DNA of 38,876 nucleotides from Candidatus Angelobacter sp. Its GTDB lineage: Bacteria; Acidobacteriota; Terriglobia; Terriglobales; Acidobacteriaceae. Below, piece after piece: positions 23,592-33,000 of the stretch (positions are counted from its first letter, which is position 1; each line of letters opens with the position of its first letter). The stretch lies in the NCBI GenBank assembly GCA_025462835.1, contig JAOAPH010000014.1, positions 1 through 38,876 of the forward strand, given 5' to 3'. The notes under the pieces are model-generated. The model did no database searches, was not told the DNA's origin, and saw nothing but the letters and a program-made list of their open reading frames with translations. Both the position numbers and the translations under genes were made by a program.

Positions 23592-24725
23592 ATGAAAACG
23601 CGTTCCAACAGTTTTATCTCCCGACTTCTTCTTTTCTCGTTGTTGTCTGTGCCTGCCGCTTTCGCAGGCGATGATCCACCGAAGCAGGCTCCAGCGACGC
23701 CGGCGAAGCAGGATTCCACCTCGGCACAGGATTCCAGCACATCGCAGGATTCCACCTCCCAGGACAGCAAGGACTCCAAGGACAGCACCACCAGGAAGCA
23801 TTCGGGCGGTAAGGATGACGTCGATGCGATTGGCAACCGCAACGTAGGCAAACGCGGACTCGGAAACTGGTACTCGGTCGAATCAGAGATCAAGATGGGC
23901 AAGCAGTACGCCCAGATGGTTGAGCAGAGCGTGAAGCTGGTTCAGGACCCCGTGGTCAACGAGTACGTAAACCGCATTGGACAAAACTTGGTGCGCAACT
24001 CTGATGCCAAGGTCCCGTTCACCATTAAAGTGATCGACTCCGACGAGATCAATGCATTCGCGCTTCCCGGCGGATTCTTTTATGTGAATTCGGGGCTCAT
24101 TTTGGCGGCGGACGAAGAAGATGAACTGGCCGGCGTGATGGCGCATGAGATCGCGCATGTCTGCGCTAGACACGCCATGCAGCAGCAGACACGCAGCAAT
24201 TGGGCGAACATCGCCACGATTCCTTTGATCTTCGTTGGCGGCGGAGCGGGCTATGCCGCGCGGTCCGTGGCCCAGATCGGGCTTCCATTGACGTTCATGA
24301 GCTTCTCCCGTGGTTTTGAAGCCGAAGCCGACTACCTCGGCATGCAATACTCCTATGCCACTGGATATGACCCGCAAGGTTCTATCTCATTCTTCGAAAA
24401 GATCCAGGCTCAGGAGAAGAAGAAGCCGGGTACGTTAGCCAAGGCCTTCGCCAGCCATCCGCAAACCCCCGATCGTATTTCCCAGTTGCAGAAGGAGATT
24501 GCAACCGTTCTTCCGCCCAAGAACCAGTACATGGTGTCCACCTCTGAGTTTGACGATGTGAAGTCGCGGCTCGCGTCCATTGAGAATCGCCGCAAGGTAA
24601 AGGACGCTAAGGACGACAGCAAGCCAACCTTGCGCCGTACATCGACAGACAAGCCAAAAGACAGTGACAGCAAAGACGGAAAATCAACTGACGACGACCG
24701 CCCGACTTTGAAGCGTCGCGATTAA
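23592..24725 (+). CDS. Secreted M48-family zinc metallopeptidase
   Basis: M48 exoproteases of the LoiP/BepA group survey the periplasm and outer-membrane assembly; this 377-residue protein resembles them. It has a signal peptide (about residues 1-25), a low-complexity tract of Ser, Asp, Thr, Gln and Lys (about 40-75), and the peptidase domain with zinc motif HEIAH (185-189) and a third ligand in EAEAD (243-247). SHPQTPDRI, typical of the family, is at 288-296. The last 50 residues are again Lys/Asp/Ser-rich. ATG 23592 is chosen over an upstream in-frame start at 23433 because it begins the signal peptide and has GAGG 5 nt before it. The two charged tracts may be flexible spacers. Confidence 0.93.
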   Translation: MKTRSNSFISRLLLFSLLSVPAAFAGDDPPKQAPATPAKQDSTSAQDSSTSQDSTSQDSKDSKDSTTRKHSGGKDDVDAIGNRNVGKRGLGNWYSVESEIKMGKQYAQMVEQSVKLVQDPVVNEYVNRIGQNLVRNSDAKVPFTIKVIDSDEINAFALPGGFFYVNSGLILAADEEDELAGVMAHEIAHVCARHAMQQQTRSNWANIATIPLIFVGGGAGYAARSVAQIGLPLTFMSFSRGFEAEADYLGMQYSYATGYDPQGSISFFEKIQAQEKKKPGTLAKAFASHPQTPDRISQLQKEIATVLPPKNQYMVSTSEFDDVKSRLASIENRRKVKDAKDDSKPTLRRTSTDKPKDSDSKDGKSTDDDRPTLKRRD

Positions 24726-24755
24726 AGAAGCACCGAAATTAGATTTTGGAACGAG

Positions 24756-24784
24756 AAGGCGCAAGGGATTGCGCCTTTCTTATT
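24756..24784 (+). terminator. Terminator after the M48 peptidase gene
   Basis: AAGGCGCA (24756-24763) pairs with TGCGCCTT (24770-24777), followed by TCTTATT. It lies 30 nt past the stop codon. Confidence 0.8.
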
Positions 24785-24802
24785 GCTGGGCGGATGCGAG
24801 TC

Positions 24803-24991
24803 TTACCGATGCAGCCGCAGTTTAAGCGCGGCCAGTTGAGTGGTGTCGAAGAAAAGGCTCTTGATCAGGATCTTTTGCGATTCGATCACTTTTGCCTGTT
24901 CCATCACCAGACTTGCCATCAATATGTTAGTGCCAAGAAGCATGGCATAAAGCACATTTCTGCGTTGAACGGGAGTGCTGCCGGTCGTCAT
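24803..24991 (-). CDS. Possible small membrane protein
   Basis: The 62-codon frame encodes a polar N-terminus, one hydrophobic helix (about residues 14-30, VLYAMLLGTNILMASLV) and a charged amphipathic C-terminal part. It lies 64 nt downstream of the hypoxanthine phosphoribosyltransferase gene on the same strand, but a hairpin with terminator features lies between them. There is no strong ribosome-binding site. It could be a real small protein or a chance frame; nothing in the sequence assigns a role. Confidence 0.4.
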   Translation of the reverse strand: MTTGSTPVQRRNVLYAMLLGTNILMASLVMEQAKVIESQKILIKSLFFDTTQLAALKLRLHR

Positions 24992-25001
24992 CTAAAGTAA
25001 G

Positions 25002-25034
25002 AAGGCCAACTGCATATTGAAGTTGGCCTTTTGC
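25002..25034. terminator. Intrinsic terminator downstream of hpt
   Basis: A 10-bp perfect stem (AAGGCCAACT at 25002-25011 with its complement at 25021-25030) encloses a 9-nt loop. On the minus strand it is followed by CTTACTTTA, a moderate T-tail; on the plus strand by TTGCC. It most likely ends the hpt transcript. Confidence 0.7.
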
Positions 25035-25055
25035 CAAATAAAACACCAATGCGTA

Positions 25056-25601
25056 TCAGTGCCCGGATTCCTGCAAAATGCAGATATCCGGTAGATTTCT
25101 GTATTGTTCTGCAAAGTCCATTCCATAACCCACAACGAATTCGTCCGGGATCTTGAAACCGAAATAGTCAGCCTGGATTGGCTGAAGTCGGCGCGACGGC
25201 TTGTCCAGCAACGCCGCAATCTTCAGCGACTTCGGTTGCGCCGCCTGCAGCAGTTTCGTGAGGTAAGTAAGTGTGTAGCCTGTATCTAGGATGTCCTCCA
25301 CTACGATCACGTTCTTGCCTTGCAGTGAAGTGTCGACGTCTTTGGTCAACTTCACGTCGCCGCTCGACATCTTTCCTGATCCATAGCTGGAGACGGCGAT
25401 GAAATCGAACGAAGCATCCAAGGCGATGTTTCGGGCAAGGTCGCTGAGAAACAAGCATGCGCCCTTCAACACGCCCACCAGCACAACAGATTCTCCCGCA
25501 TAATCCTTTGTGATCTGGGCTCCGAGTTCAACAACCCGGGACGCGATCTGCTCTCGGCTGAATAGCACTTTCAATGGCGATACTGTTTGTGGGGTTGTCA
25601 T
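25056..25601 (-). CDS. hpt: Hypoxanthine phosphoribosyltransferase
   Basis: This cytoplasmic purine-salvage enzyme joins hypoxanthine or guanine to PRPP to give IMP or GMP. In 181 residues the PRPP-binding motif VVEDILDTGYT (100-110), the flexible loop SSYGSGKMSSGDVK (71-84), GVLKGACLFLSDL (43-55) and the purine-pocket stretch DYFGFKIPDEFVVGYGMD are recognisable and intact. The start ATG 25601 has no clear Shine-Dalgarno. It is a single gene closed by a hairpin at 25002-25034. In many bacteria hpt lies beside tilS or ftsH; neither is present here. Confidence 0.95.
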   Translation of the reverse strand: MTTPQTVSPLKVLFSREQIASRVVELGAQITKDYAGESVVLVGVLKGACLFLSDLARNIALDASFDFIAVSSYGSGKMSSGDVKLTKDVDTSLQGKNVIVVEDILDTGYTLTYLTKLLQAAQPKSLKIAALLDKPSRRLQPIQADYFGFKIPDEFVVGYGMDFAEQYRNLPDICILQESGH

Positions 25602-25730
25602 AAGGAAGTGGGTCTATTGAAACATTGAAGACGCTGGTCGCGCCAATATTTTTCGCAATAAACTCCGGCCCGTATTCTGCCATCGTAGAATGAAAGCCTC
25701 TTACCTTAGCAATTAAGAAAGAGTTTCGAC

Positions 25731-26444
25731 ATGAACATAAAGCTGGATGGCATCAAGATCACATGGCTGGGCCACGCGACTTTTCGCATCGAAACCCCCG
25801 GCGGGAAGACAATCCTCATCGATCCCTGGGTCATGGGCAATCCCATGTGTCCGGAAGATCAAAAAACCTTCGAGAAGATTGACGTGATGCTCTGTACCCA
25901 CGGACACGGTGACCACATCGGGGACGCCGTCACCCTCGCGCGCAAGCACAACCCCGTCGTCGTTGGGATCTATGAACTGTGTATGTGGATGCAGAAGAAA
26001 GGCGCAAAGCAGATTTCGCCGATGAACAAAGGCGGCACTCAAACAGTTGGCGACATTCGCGTCACCATGGTTCATGCCGATCACTCCTGCGGAATCGAGG
26101 ATGACGGCCAGATCATTTATGGCGGCGAGGCTTGCGGATACGTCATCCAGTTTGAGAACAACCTTAAGATCTATCATGCCGGCGATACCAATGTCTTCGG
26201 CGACATGAGCATCATCCATGACCTCTATGCGCCAGACATTGCCATGATTCCCATCGGCGATCACTACACCATGGGCCCACGTGAAGCCAGCTATGCTTGC
26301 CGCTTGCTGCGTCCTAAGGCGGTCATTCCCATGCATTTCGGCACTTTTCCGTTGTTGACTGGAACTCCTGCCGCATTCACCAAATTGGTCAGCGAAATGG
26401 GAGTCGAAGTGATACACACGGAGCCGGGCAAGACATTGGCGTAA
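25731..26444 (+). CDS. UPF0173 metal-dependent hydrolase (metallo-beta-lactamase fold)
   Basis: A 237-residue cytoplasmic protein of the UPF0173 group of MBL-fold hydrolases. The dinuclear metal motif HGHGDH is at 57-62; further ligands are in VHADHS, HAGDTNVFGD and the C-terminal MHFGTFP. The N-terminus KITWLGHATFRIETPGGKTILIDP, in two pieces, is typical of the group. Its biological substrate is not known; the family also resembles UlaG lactonase and RNA-processing enzymes. ATG 25731 follows a purine-rich ribosome-binding site (AAGAAAGAG) by 8 nt. It lies alone between the divergent hpt gene and a small secreted-protein gene. Confidence 0.93.
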   Translation: MNIKLDGIKITWLGHATFRIETPGGKTILIDPWVMGNPMCPEDQKTFEKIDVMLCTHGHGDHIGDAVTLARKHNPVVVGIYELCMWMQKKGAKQISPMNKGGTQTVGDIRVTMVHADHSCGIEDDGQIIYGGEACGYVIQFENNLKIYHAGDTNVFGDMSIIHDLYAPDIAMIPIGDHYTMGPREASYACRLLRPKAVIPMHFGTFPLLTGTPAAFTKLVSEMGVEVIHTEPGKTLA

Positions 26445-26524
26445 AACATTAGGGATGAAAATCCTATTCTGGTCTATACTTGCGTCGCCCCACTTCGATT
26501 TGTCCCATCAAGGAGATCAGAAGC

Positions 26525-26725
26525 ATGAAGAAATTCATGGCCCTCGCGCTGACTTTTGCATTGGCCGGTGTTATGGCGTTTGCGCAAACGCCTGCCAGCA
26601 CGACCACAACGCAACCTATTGGCAATAACGCAGCCACTACTACTTCGAACACCACAGCCGCCAAGCGACACCACAAAGCGCACAAGAAAGCGGTTCGCAA
26701 GCACCATCGACAAAACAATCGATAG
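26525..26725 (+). CDS. Small basic secreted protein
   Basis: The 66-residue product has a signal peptide (MKKFMALALTFALAGVMAFA, cleavage near residue 20), then a Thr/Ala/Asn-rich segment and a strongly basic tail of alternating His, Lys and Arg (KRHHKAHKKAVRKHHR at about 48-63). AAGGAG sits 8 nt upstream of the ATG, and a strong terminator follows 18 nt after the stop. The His/Lys cluster could bind metals, DNA or polyanions; this is inference from composition only. It is an independent unit with good expression signals, so it is almost certainly a real gene. Confidence 0.8.
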   Translation: MKKFMALALTFALAGVMAFAQTPASTTTTQPIGNNAATTTSNTTAAKRHHKAHKKAVRKHHRQNNR

Positions 26726-26743
26726 TCTCGAAAAGTAATTGAG

Positions 26744-26771
26744 AAAGGGGCGCTCTGCGCCCCTTTTCGTT
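26744..26771 (+). terminator. Terminator after the small basic secreted-protein gene
   Basis: AAAGGGGCGC (26744-26753) pairs with GCGCCCCTTT (26757-26766) around a 3-nt loop and runs into TTTTCGTTT. Confidence 0.88.
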
Positions 26772-26826
26772 TGTGCAGTAACTGCTCCTTCCGGTGTATC
26801 CTCATTTCTCGAATCAAAATGGAGAA

Positions 26827-29800
26827 ATGCCCGTGTCGATTGTGAAAAGATTTGTTCTGGCTGTGTCTTTTTTCCTGCTAGGTTCCACGCTCGTCCTGCC
26901 ATCGCTTGCCCAGCAAACTGATCCTGCGCTTTTTTCTGACATGAAATGGCGACTCGTCGGGCCTTTTCGCGGCGGACGTTCGCTCAGCGCAGTCGGTGTT
27001 CCGGGAAACTCCAGCACTTTTTATTTTGGCGCGGTGGGCGGAGGGGTGTGGAAGTCCACCGATGCGGGCACGACGTGGGCGCCGATCTTTGATAGCCAGC
27101 CCATCGCTTCGATTGGTGCGGTTGAAGTCGCACCATCAGACCCGAACGTGATCTATGTCGGCAGTGGCGAAGCCGACATGCGCGACGACATCACCTACGG
27201 TAACGGGATCTACAAATCCACCGATGCCGGTCAAACCTGGAGCAACATTGGATTGCGCGACAGTCGGCAGATAGGTCGCATCATCATCAATCCCAAGAAT
27301 CCTGACGACGTCTTCGTCGCCGCACTGGGACACGCTTACGGCCCGAACGCTGAGCGCGGGGTTTTCCGCACCACCGATGGCGGCAGAAACTGGAAGCGCG
27401 TTCTTTTCAAGGACGATTCCACCGGTGCCATCGACCTCGCCTTTGATCCCCAAGACCCCAAAGTGATTTATGCATCCCTTTGGCAGACTCGGCGTCCGCC
27501 GTGGAATGTCTATCCCGCCTCAAACGGCCCGGGCTGTGGTCTATATAAATCCACGGATGCGGGTGCCACTTGGCAACAGTTGAAAAACGGACTGCCCGAA
27601 GAAGGCTTGGGGCGAATTGGTATCGCAATCTCAGCCAATGACCACAACCGCATTTACTTGATCGTCGACGCCAAGGAAGGTGGACTCTATCGATCGGACG
27701 ACGCCGGAAAAACCTTCACCCGCACCGATAAGGAGCAACGCATCTGGGGTCGCGGCTGGTACTTCGGCGGAATCACCGCCGATCCTAAGAATGCCGACGT
27801 GCTCTATGTCTCCAACACTTCTGTCTACAAGTCCACTGACGGCGGCAAGAGTTTCACCGCATTCAAAGGCGCTCCCGGCGGCGATGATTATCACAGCGTC
27901 TGGATTTCTCCCGACGACTCGGCGCGCATGGTGGTTTCGAGCGACCAGGGTACGATCGTCACGTTGAACGGCGGGAAGACCTGGAGCTCCTGGTACAACC
28001 AGCCCACCGCGCAGTTCTATCACGTGGCCACCGACAATCGCTTTCCTTACTGGATCTACGGAGCGCAGCAGGACAGCGGCGCCATGGCCGTGCCTAGCCG
28101 TAGCAACTCTGCTTCAATTTCAGAACGCGATTGGCATCCCGTCGAAGTCGGCGGAGAGAGCGGCATGATTGCCACAAATCCCGCCGATCCAAACGTCGTC
28201 TTCGGCGGCACTGTCTCTCGTTATGATTTCACCACCGCACAAAGCCAGAACATCTCGCCCACTACCGGACGAGCCGGTTCATTCCGCACCATCTGGACTC
28301 TTCCGCTCGCGATCTCATCTGCTGACACCAGCAAACTTTACTTCGCCCATCAGATGCTCTTCCGTACGATTGACGCTGGCAAGCATTGGGACGTGATCAG
28401 TCCCGACCTGACCCGGGAAGATCCCGGCGTTCCCGCCAATCTTGACGCGATCACGGCCAAGTACGGGCTTGCCAGTCCGCGAAAGGGCGTGATCTATACG
28501 ATTGCCCCCTCGCCTCTCGACGCCGCCCTGATATGGGTGGGCACCGACGACGGTCTTATTCACGTCACGCACGACGACGGCAAGCACTGGCAGAACGTAA
28601 CGCCGGAAAAACTGACGCCATGGAGTAAAGTGGGAATTATCGAGGCGTCAAAGCAAGACAAGCAATCGGCCTATGCTGCCGTCGACCGCCATCGTCTCGA
28701 GGACCTGCGCCCTTATATTTATCGCACCCACGATGGCGGCAAGAGCTGGCAGCTCATCAACAAGGGAATCCCTGACGGCGCGTACGTGAACGTGGTACGG
28801 GAAGACAAAGAACGCCGCGGGTTGCTCTACGCCGGAACCGAACTCGGGATGTACGTCAGCTTCAACGACGGTGACGATTGGCAGCCATTGCAACTCAATC
28901 TGCCCGTCGCCTCAATCCGCGATGTTTCCGTACGCAAAGATGACTTGGTCGTTGCCACTCACGGTCGCGCATTCTGGGTGCTCGATGACATCGGCCCATT
29001 GCGCGAAGTGAATTCCAAAGTCGCCTCAGAGTCGGCGCATCTTTTCGATCCGCAGACCGCGCTGCGCATTCGCCCCGGCTCTGATCAAGGCACTCCATAT
29101 CCTCCGGAGATTCCGAAGGGCGAGAATCCGCCTGCCGGCGCCATCATCGACTACTATTTGAAAGATGCATCTGCGTCTCCAGTAACCCTGGAGATATTAG
29201 ACAGCGCCGGTGCGCTCGTTCGTAAATACTCAAGCGGAGAAAAACCGCCTGTGGTCGATGAGAAGGCTCTGGACATCCCCATATATTGGGTCCGCCCGCC
29301 GCAAATACTTTCTGACAAAGCCGGCATGCACCGCTTCATCTGGGATGTCCACTACGGTGCCAGTTTACCGGGCGGAAACAGAGGCGGCGGCCGTCGAGGA
29401 AATTCCGGCCCCTGGGCTGTTCCCGGGCAATACACCGCGCGTCTCACCGCGAACGGGAAAGCTTACACGCAGCCATTTTCCGTCGAACTGGATCCACGGC
29501 TGAAGGTCACTACAGAAGACTTGCAACTCCAGTTCGCGACCTCGCAAAAAGCCGCTGCAAAACAGGCGCAAATCTCGCGTGCCTCTGCCCAAGCGGCATC
29601 GATGACGAAACAAATAAAAGATCTGCAAACAAAATCTAAGCCCGATGACGTCACCATCGCTGCTCTGGAAAAGTTCAGCCAGCGCGTGAGTGATCTGGCA
29701 GGGCGGGGAACTGACGTTTTTGGTCCTGTCGACTCCGTCGATACTGACCAGACCAGCCTTCGCCATCTAGGTACGGCCTTCGGACAGATCAACTCTGCTG

Positions 29801-30009
29801 TGCAGAGCGCAGCCGCCGCGCCCACTCCTGACCAACTGCAAGCGCTGGAAGAGAACACCACAACTTTGCAGTCAACCTTGGCAGAATGGCAGAAGGTACT
29901 CACTCAAGACCTGCCGCAGATCAATGCACAACTTCGGCAGGCGAATCTTGCTGAGATCAACATAGCTGCGCCGGGAGGTCCGGCGCAAGATGAGCGCAGC
30001 AGTGAATAG
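26827..30009 (+). CDS. Secreted sortilin/VPS10-like BNR-repeat protein (glycosyl-hydrolase-like)
   Basis: A protein of about 1060 residues with a signal peptide (hydrophobic core FVLAVSFFLLGSTLVLP). The first 750 residues are beta-propeller units with Asp-box motifs (STDAGTTW, STDAGQTW, TTDGGRNW, STDAGATW, SDDAGKTF, STDGGKSF, THDGGKSW), as in sialidases and VPS10/sortilin receptors. The C-terminal part, after about residue 745, has a beta domain with FIWDVHYG, a Gly/Arg-rich insert, PGQYTARL, and a long helical tail of roughly 130 residues. Such proteins are often annotated as glycosyl hydrolases, but no catalytic residues can be assigned here. The start is ATG 26827, or GTG 26833, which is better spaced from GGAG at 26821; an in-frame GTG at 26794 precedes the signal peptide and is less likely. 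Confidence 0.87.
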   Translation: MPVSIVKRFVLAVSFFLLGSTLVLPSLAQQTDPALFSDMKWRLVGPFRGGRSLSAVGVPGNSSTFYFGAVGGGVWKSTDAGTTWAPIFDSQPIASIGAVEVAPSDPNVIYVGSGEADMRDDITYGNGIYKSTDAGQTWSNIGLRDSRQIGRIIINPKNPDDVFVAALGHAYGPNAERGVFRTTDGGRNWKRVLFKDDSTGAIDLAFDPQDPKVIYASLWQTRRPPWNVYPASNGPGCGLYKSTDAGATWQQLKNGLPEEGLGRIGIAISANDHNRIYLIVDAKEGGLYRSDDAGKTFTRTDKEQRIWGRGWYFGGITADPKNADVLYVSNTSVYKSTDGGKSFTAFKGAPGGDDYHSVWISPDDSARMVVSSDQGTIVTLNGGKTWSSWYNQPTAQFYHVATDNRFPYWIYGAQQDSGAMAVPSRSNSASISERDWHPVEVGGESGMIATNPADPNVVFGGTVSRYDFTTAQSQNISPTTGRAGSFRTIWTLPLAISSADTSKLYFAHQMLFRTIDAGKHWDVISPDLTREDPGVPANLDAITAKYGLASPRKGVIYTIAPSPLDAALIWVGTDDGLIHVTHDDGKHWQNVTPEKLTPWSKVGIIEASKQDKQSAYAAVDRHRLEDLRPYIYRTHDGGKSWQLINKGIPDGAYVNVVREDKERRGLLYAGTELGMYVSFNDGDDWQPLQLNLPVASIRDVSVRKDDLVVATHGRAFWVLDDIGPLREVNSKVASESAHLFDPQTALRIRPGSDQGTPYPPEIPKGENPPAGAIIDYYLKDASASPVTLEILDSAGALVRKYSSGEKPPVVDEKALDIPIYWVRPPQILSDKAGMHRFIWDVHYGASLPGGNRGGGRRGNSGPWAVPGQYTARLTANGKAYTQPFSVELDPRLKVTTEDLQLQFATSQKAAAKQAQISRASAQAASMTKQIKDLQTKSKPDDVTIAALEKFSQRVSDLAGRGTDVFGPVDSVDTDQTSLRHLGTAFGQINSAVQSAAAAPTPDQLQALEENTTTLQSTLAEWQKVLTQDLPQINAQLRQANLAEINIAAPGGPAQDERSSE

Positions 30010-30017
30010 AATTCGCT

Positions 30018-33000
30018 TTACCAGCTCCTGCGAATGAGCGTTTCAAATGCGAACCCGCCGTTCTGGTTGCGACTGGTGCTGACTGAGACTCGCGGTGACA
30101 GGTTGTATTGCACTTCGATCACTTGATTCTGGGTAGCGGTGACGTCGGTGGAAAAATTTACAAACAGGTTGCCTGTAACCCTCTCCTGAACCGATATGGT
30201 TGCGTACTGCTGCGAACCCGTGCCGGTTGTGTTTCCGAGAACCGGATTTATTGCCAGGTGCGATATCCCCACTATTTTCTCCAGGCGGCTGGTGATCTGG
30301 TTGCTCACTGCCGACGCGACTAGTGACTGGGCCCCGAGATTTCCCGGCAACGGATTGGCGCCCGCTGCTTCCGTCGTTTGTCCGAAGGCCAACAAGTTGA
30401 TGATGTCGGAGGGTGGCAACGCCGGGTCCGATGCATAGTTCGTATGCAGATGGTCCACCGGTCCCTCAAACCGCATGTGGATGTTGTATTGCTGAATTGT
30501 GGTGCTAACCGCGACATTCACAACCGGCTGGGTTTGCGTTCGATTCACGAAGTCGAGCGTGCCACCCTCTAAAACATAGCGGTTGCCCATGAAGAGCAAA
30601 TCACCACCGGTCAGATTGATTCGGCCAAGGATAACCGGTTGAGCGGCTGTGCCGCGCACCTCCAAATTGGCGGCAGCCTGCAGGCTTAATGTGCGATTTA
30701 CCAGATTTACACCGCTTGTCGATCGCACCGCAACGTTTAATTGAAGGTTTTGACTAAAGCCCTGCGCCGGTGGTGGCGTGGTGCCGCTTGAGATTTGGCC
30801 GAGAAAACTTGCCGCGTCGAATTCTGGAGTGAATGAGAGCTGTCCAATATTCACTTGCCCACCCAATTCTGCGGCATCAGGAGTACCGGTTAGCGTGAGT
30901 CTTGTTTCCATCTCTTCGCGAACGCCATCCGGGTAAAGCATGCGAATGCCTTTTCCTGCCAATCCGACATTGAATTGCAGCGATGGCCGATAAAGGACAC
31001 TCCCGCTTGCAGTCACAGTTCCGCCGCCAACAGTTCCGTGGAAGTCCGTCACTTCTAATCGGTCCTTGGTCAAGGTCAGCACCCCATTTCCGTTTTGCAA
31101 ACCGAGGGGCACATCCACCGTTGCAACATTTACATTGACGAGGTCGATTCGGCCCTGAACATTGGGGTCAGTCCTGGCTCCATAGGAATTGACGTTGAAT
31201 CGCATCTGCCCGGAACTGGTGACGTCCGGAGCAAACAACTGCGCCAATTGCAGGTTAACGGTCCCCATTAACAGGAGCGAAACAGGCGCTGCGCTGTTGG
31301 TCGGCACGGACCCTTGGATCTGCAGATCCGTATCCGTCCCGCGGATCGTCGTGCGCTGCAGGTTAATCACGCCATTCGTGTAATCGATCCTGATCGGACT
31401 GGCCGCCCCGATCTGGGCGGTGTTCTTGTAATTCACCTGCAGAGTGGGGATGGTAACGTGCGCCTCCACCAGCGATTTGTTCTTCAGCGGTCCTCGCAGC
31501 GTGCCGTGGATCTCCGTTTGTCCAGTCAGGTTCGCCGCCTGTGACGGCGCATAGATTGCGACCAGGGGTTGCAAAGGGATCTTTTCCGTATCTAGCGTCG
31601 CGTCCGTGTAGTAATCGCCCGTGAGGCGGACTGTGCCCTTCGCGCGAAGGTAGGTATTCACTGCCTCTGAGTCCAATGCGAACTTCGCTAACTGATTTGC
31701 GACATCCGCTTGTAGCGTTATTGCGTTGATAGTCTGGTTCTGTACTTGCAACTTCGGTATTTGCAGTTTTGCTGTAAGTTGCGGATTACTGACTGTGCCG
31801 CGTCCGCTGGCATTTGCGTTCAGGACGCCTGCCAACTCGATCTTCCGCGCCTTTAGGCTCTGGATCCGATCAAGCCGGATTCCGTTGGCTTGCAGTTGCA
31901 CCTCGTAACCTTGCTGCTTGGGAAAATACGTAAAGACGCTCTGCGCTGCCCCCGCGGGAATGTGTAGCGCGACGTCTCCATGGACCTCATTACCAGTGCC
32001 CTGAAATTTCAATGTTGCTGACTGTATCGGCTCATTGTCAACTTTCGCCTGCGTCAGGCTTACCCTGCCATTGCCCACAGGATTCATTTCCGAGCCCCGT
32101 AGCGCGACATTCGCTGACAGCGTTCCAGAAACGGGCATTTGCGAACCTGCCGCTTTCGCCAACTCGGCGACATCGAGTTGTGAAGCATTCAACGCGACAT
32201 CCACCGGACTTGTATTGCTGAATGACCAATTGTGCAATCCCGCACTTAAGTTGAAGGACACTTTGCCGCGATTCGCAGGCAACAATTCGCCATTGCCTAA
32301 TTTCAATGCTGATGGGCTGGCTTCGACGTTGGTGCGAAGCGAGCGGATTCCACTCCCCCTCACGCGCAGATTGGCGGCACTCAATTGCCCCGTCAAATGA
32401 GGCGCGCTGGTGCTGCCGCTGACTGCGGCTGTGAATGTTGCAGTCCCGTATAGCCCAAGCGGACGCGAAGGCTGGCCCGGAGTAGGCGTTTGAAAGATCT
32501 CGGCGACACTCTCGAGCTCATGCAGATCATTCGATTGCACACGCACTTGCAAACTCGTCCGGTTACTGACTGCACCGTTCAGCGTGACCGAGGTCTGCTG
32601 CGTGCGCAAATAGTTGTTCGCAAGAGCAATTTCCTTTTTCGCCGCGGCATAATCGGCGTGTATCACGCCGTTGATTGGCACCGGTTTGGCGCTCGCGTTC
32701 GCCGCCGACCCAACGCTCGCTTGGATAGTTGCGTCGGTGTGCGCTGCAAGGTCGTCGAAGGTCTTTCCCCACTTCGCATCGGCGACTGCGCTGACGGTTC
32801 CTCCGAGTGTGATCTGCTTGAGCGAAGCGGATGGCATCAGCGTCTTCAGCTCGGCGACCGACACGCCGCGAACTCCGGCGTGCATTTGCGACCGCGACGC
32901 GCCAGTGATGTCCCGCATCATCAGCGAACCAGTGAACTCGCCGCCAAGCACACGCGCGCGCATGTCACGCACTTCAACATTGCGGTTGGCCAGCGAATAA

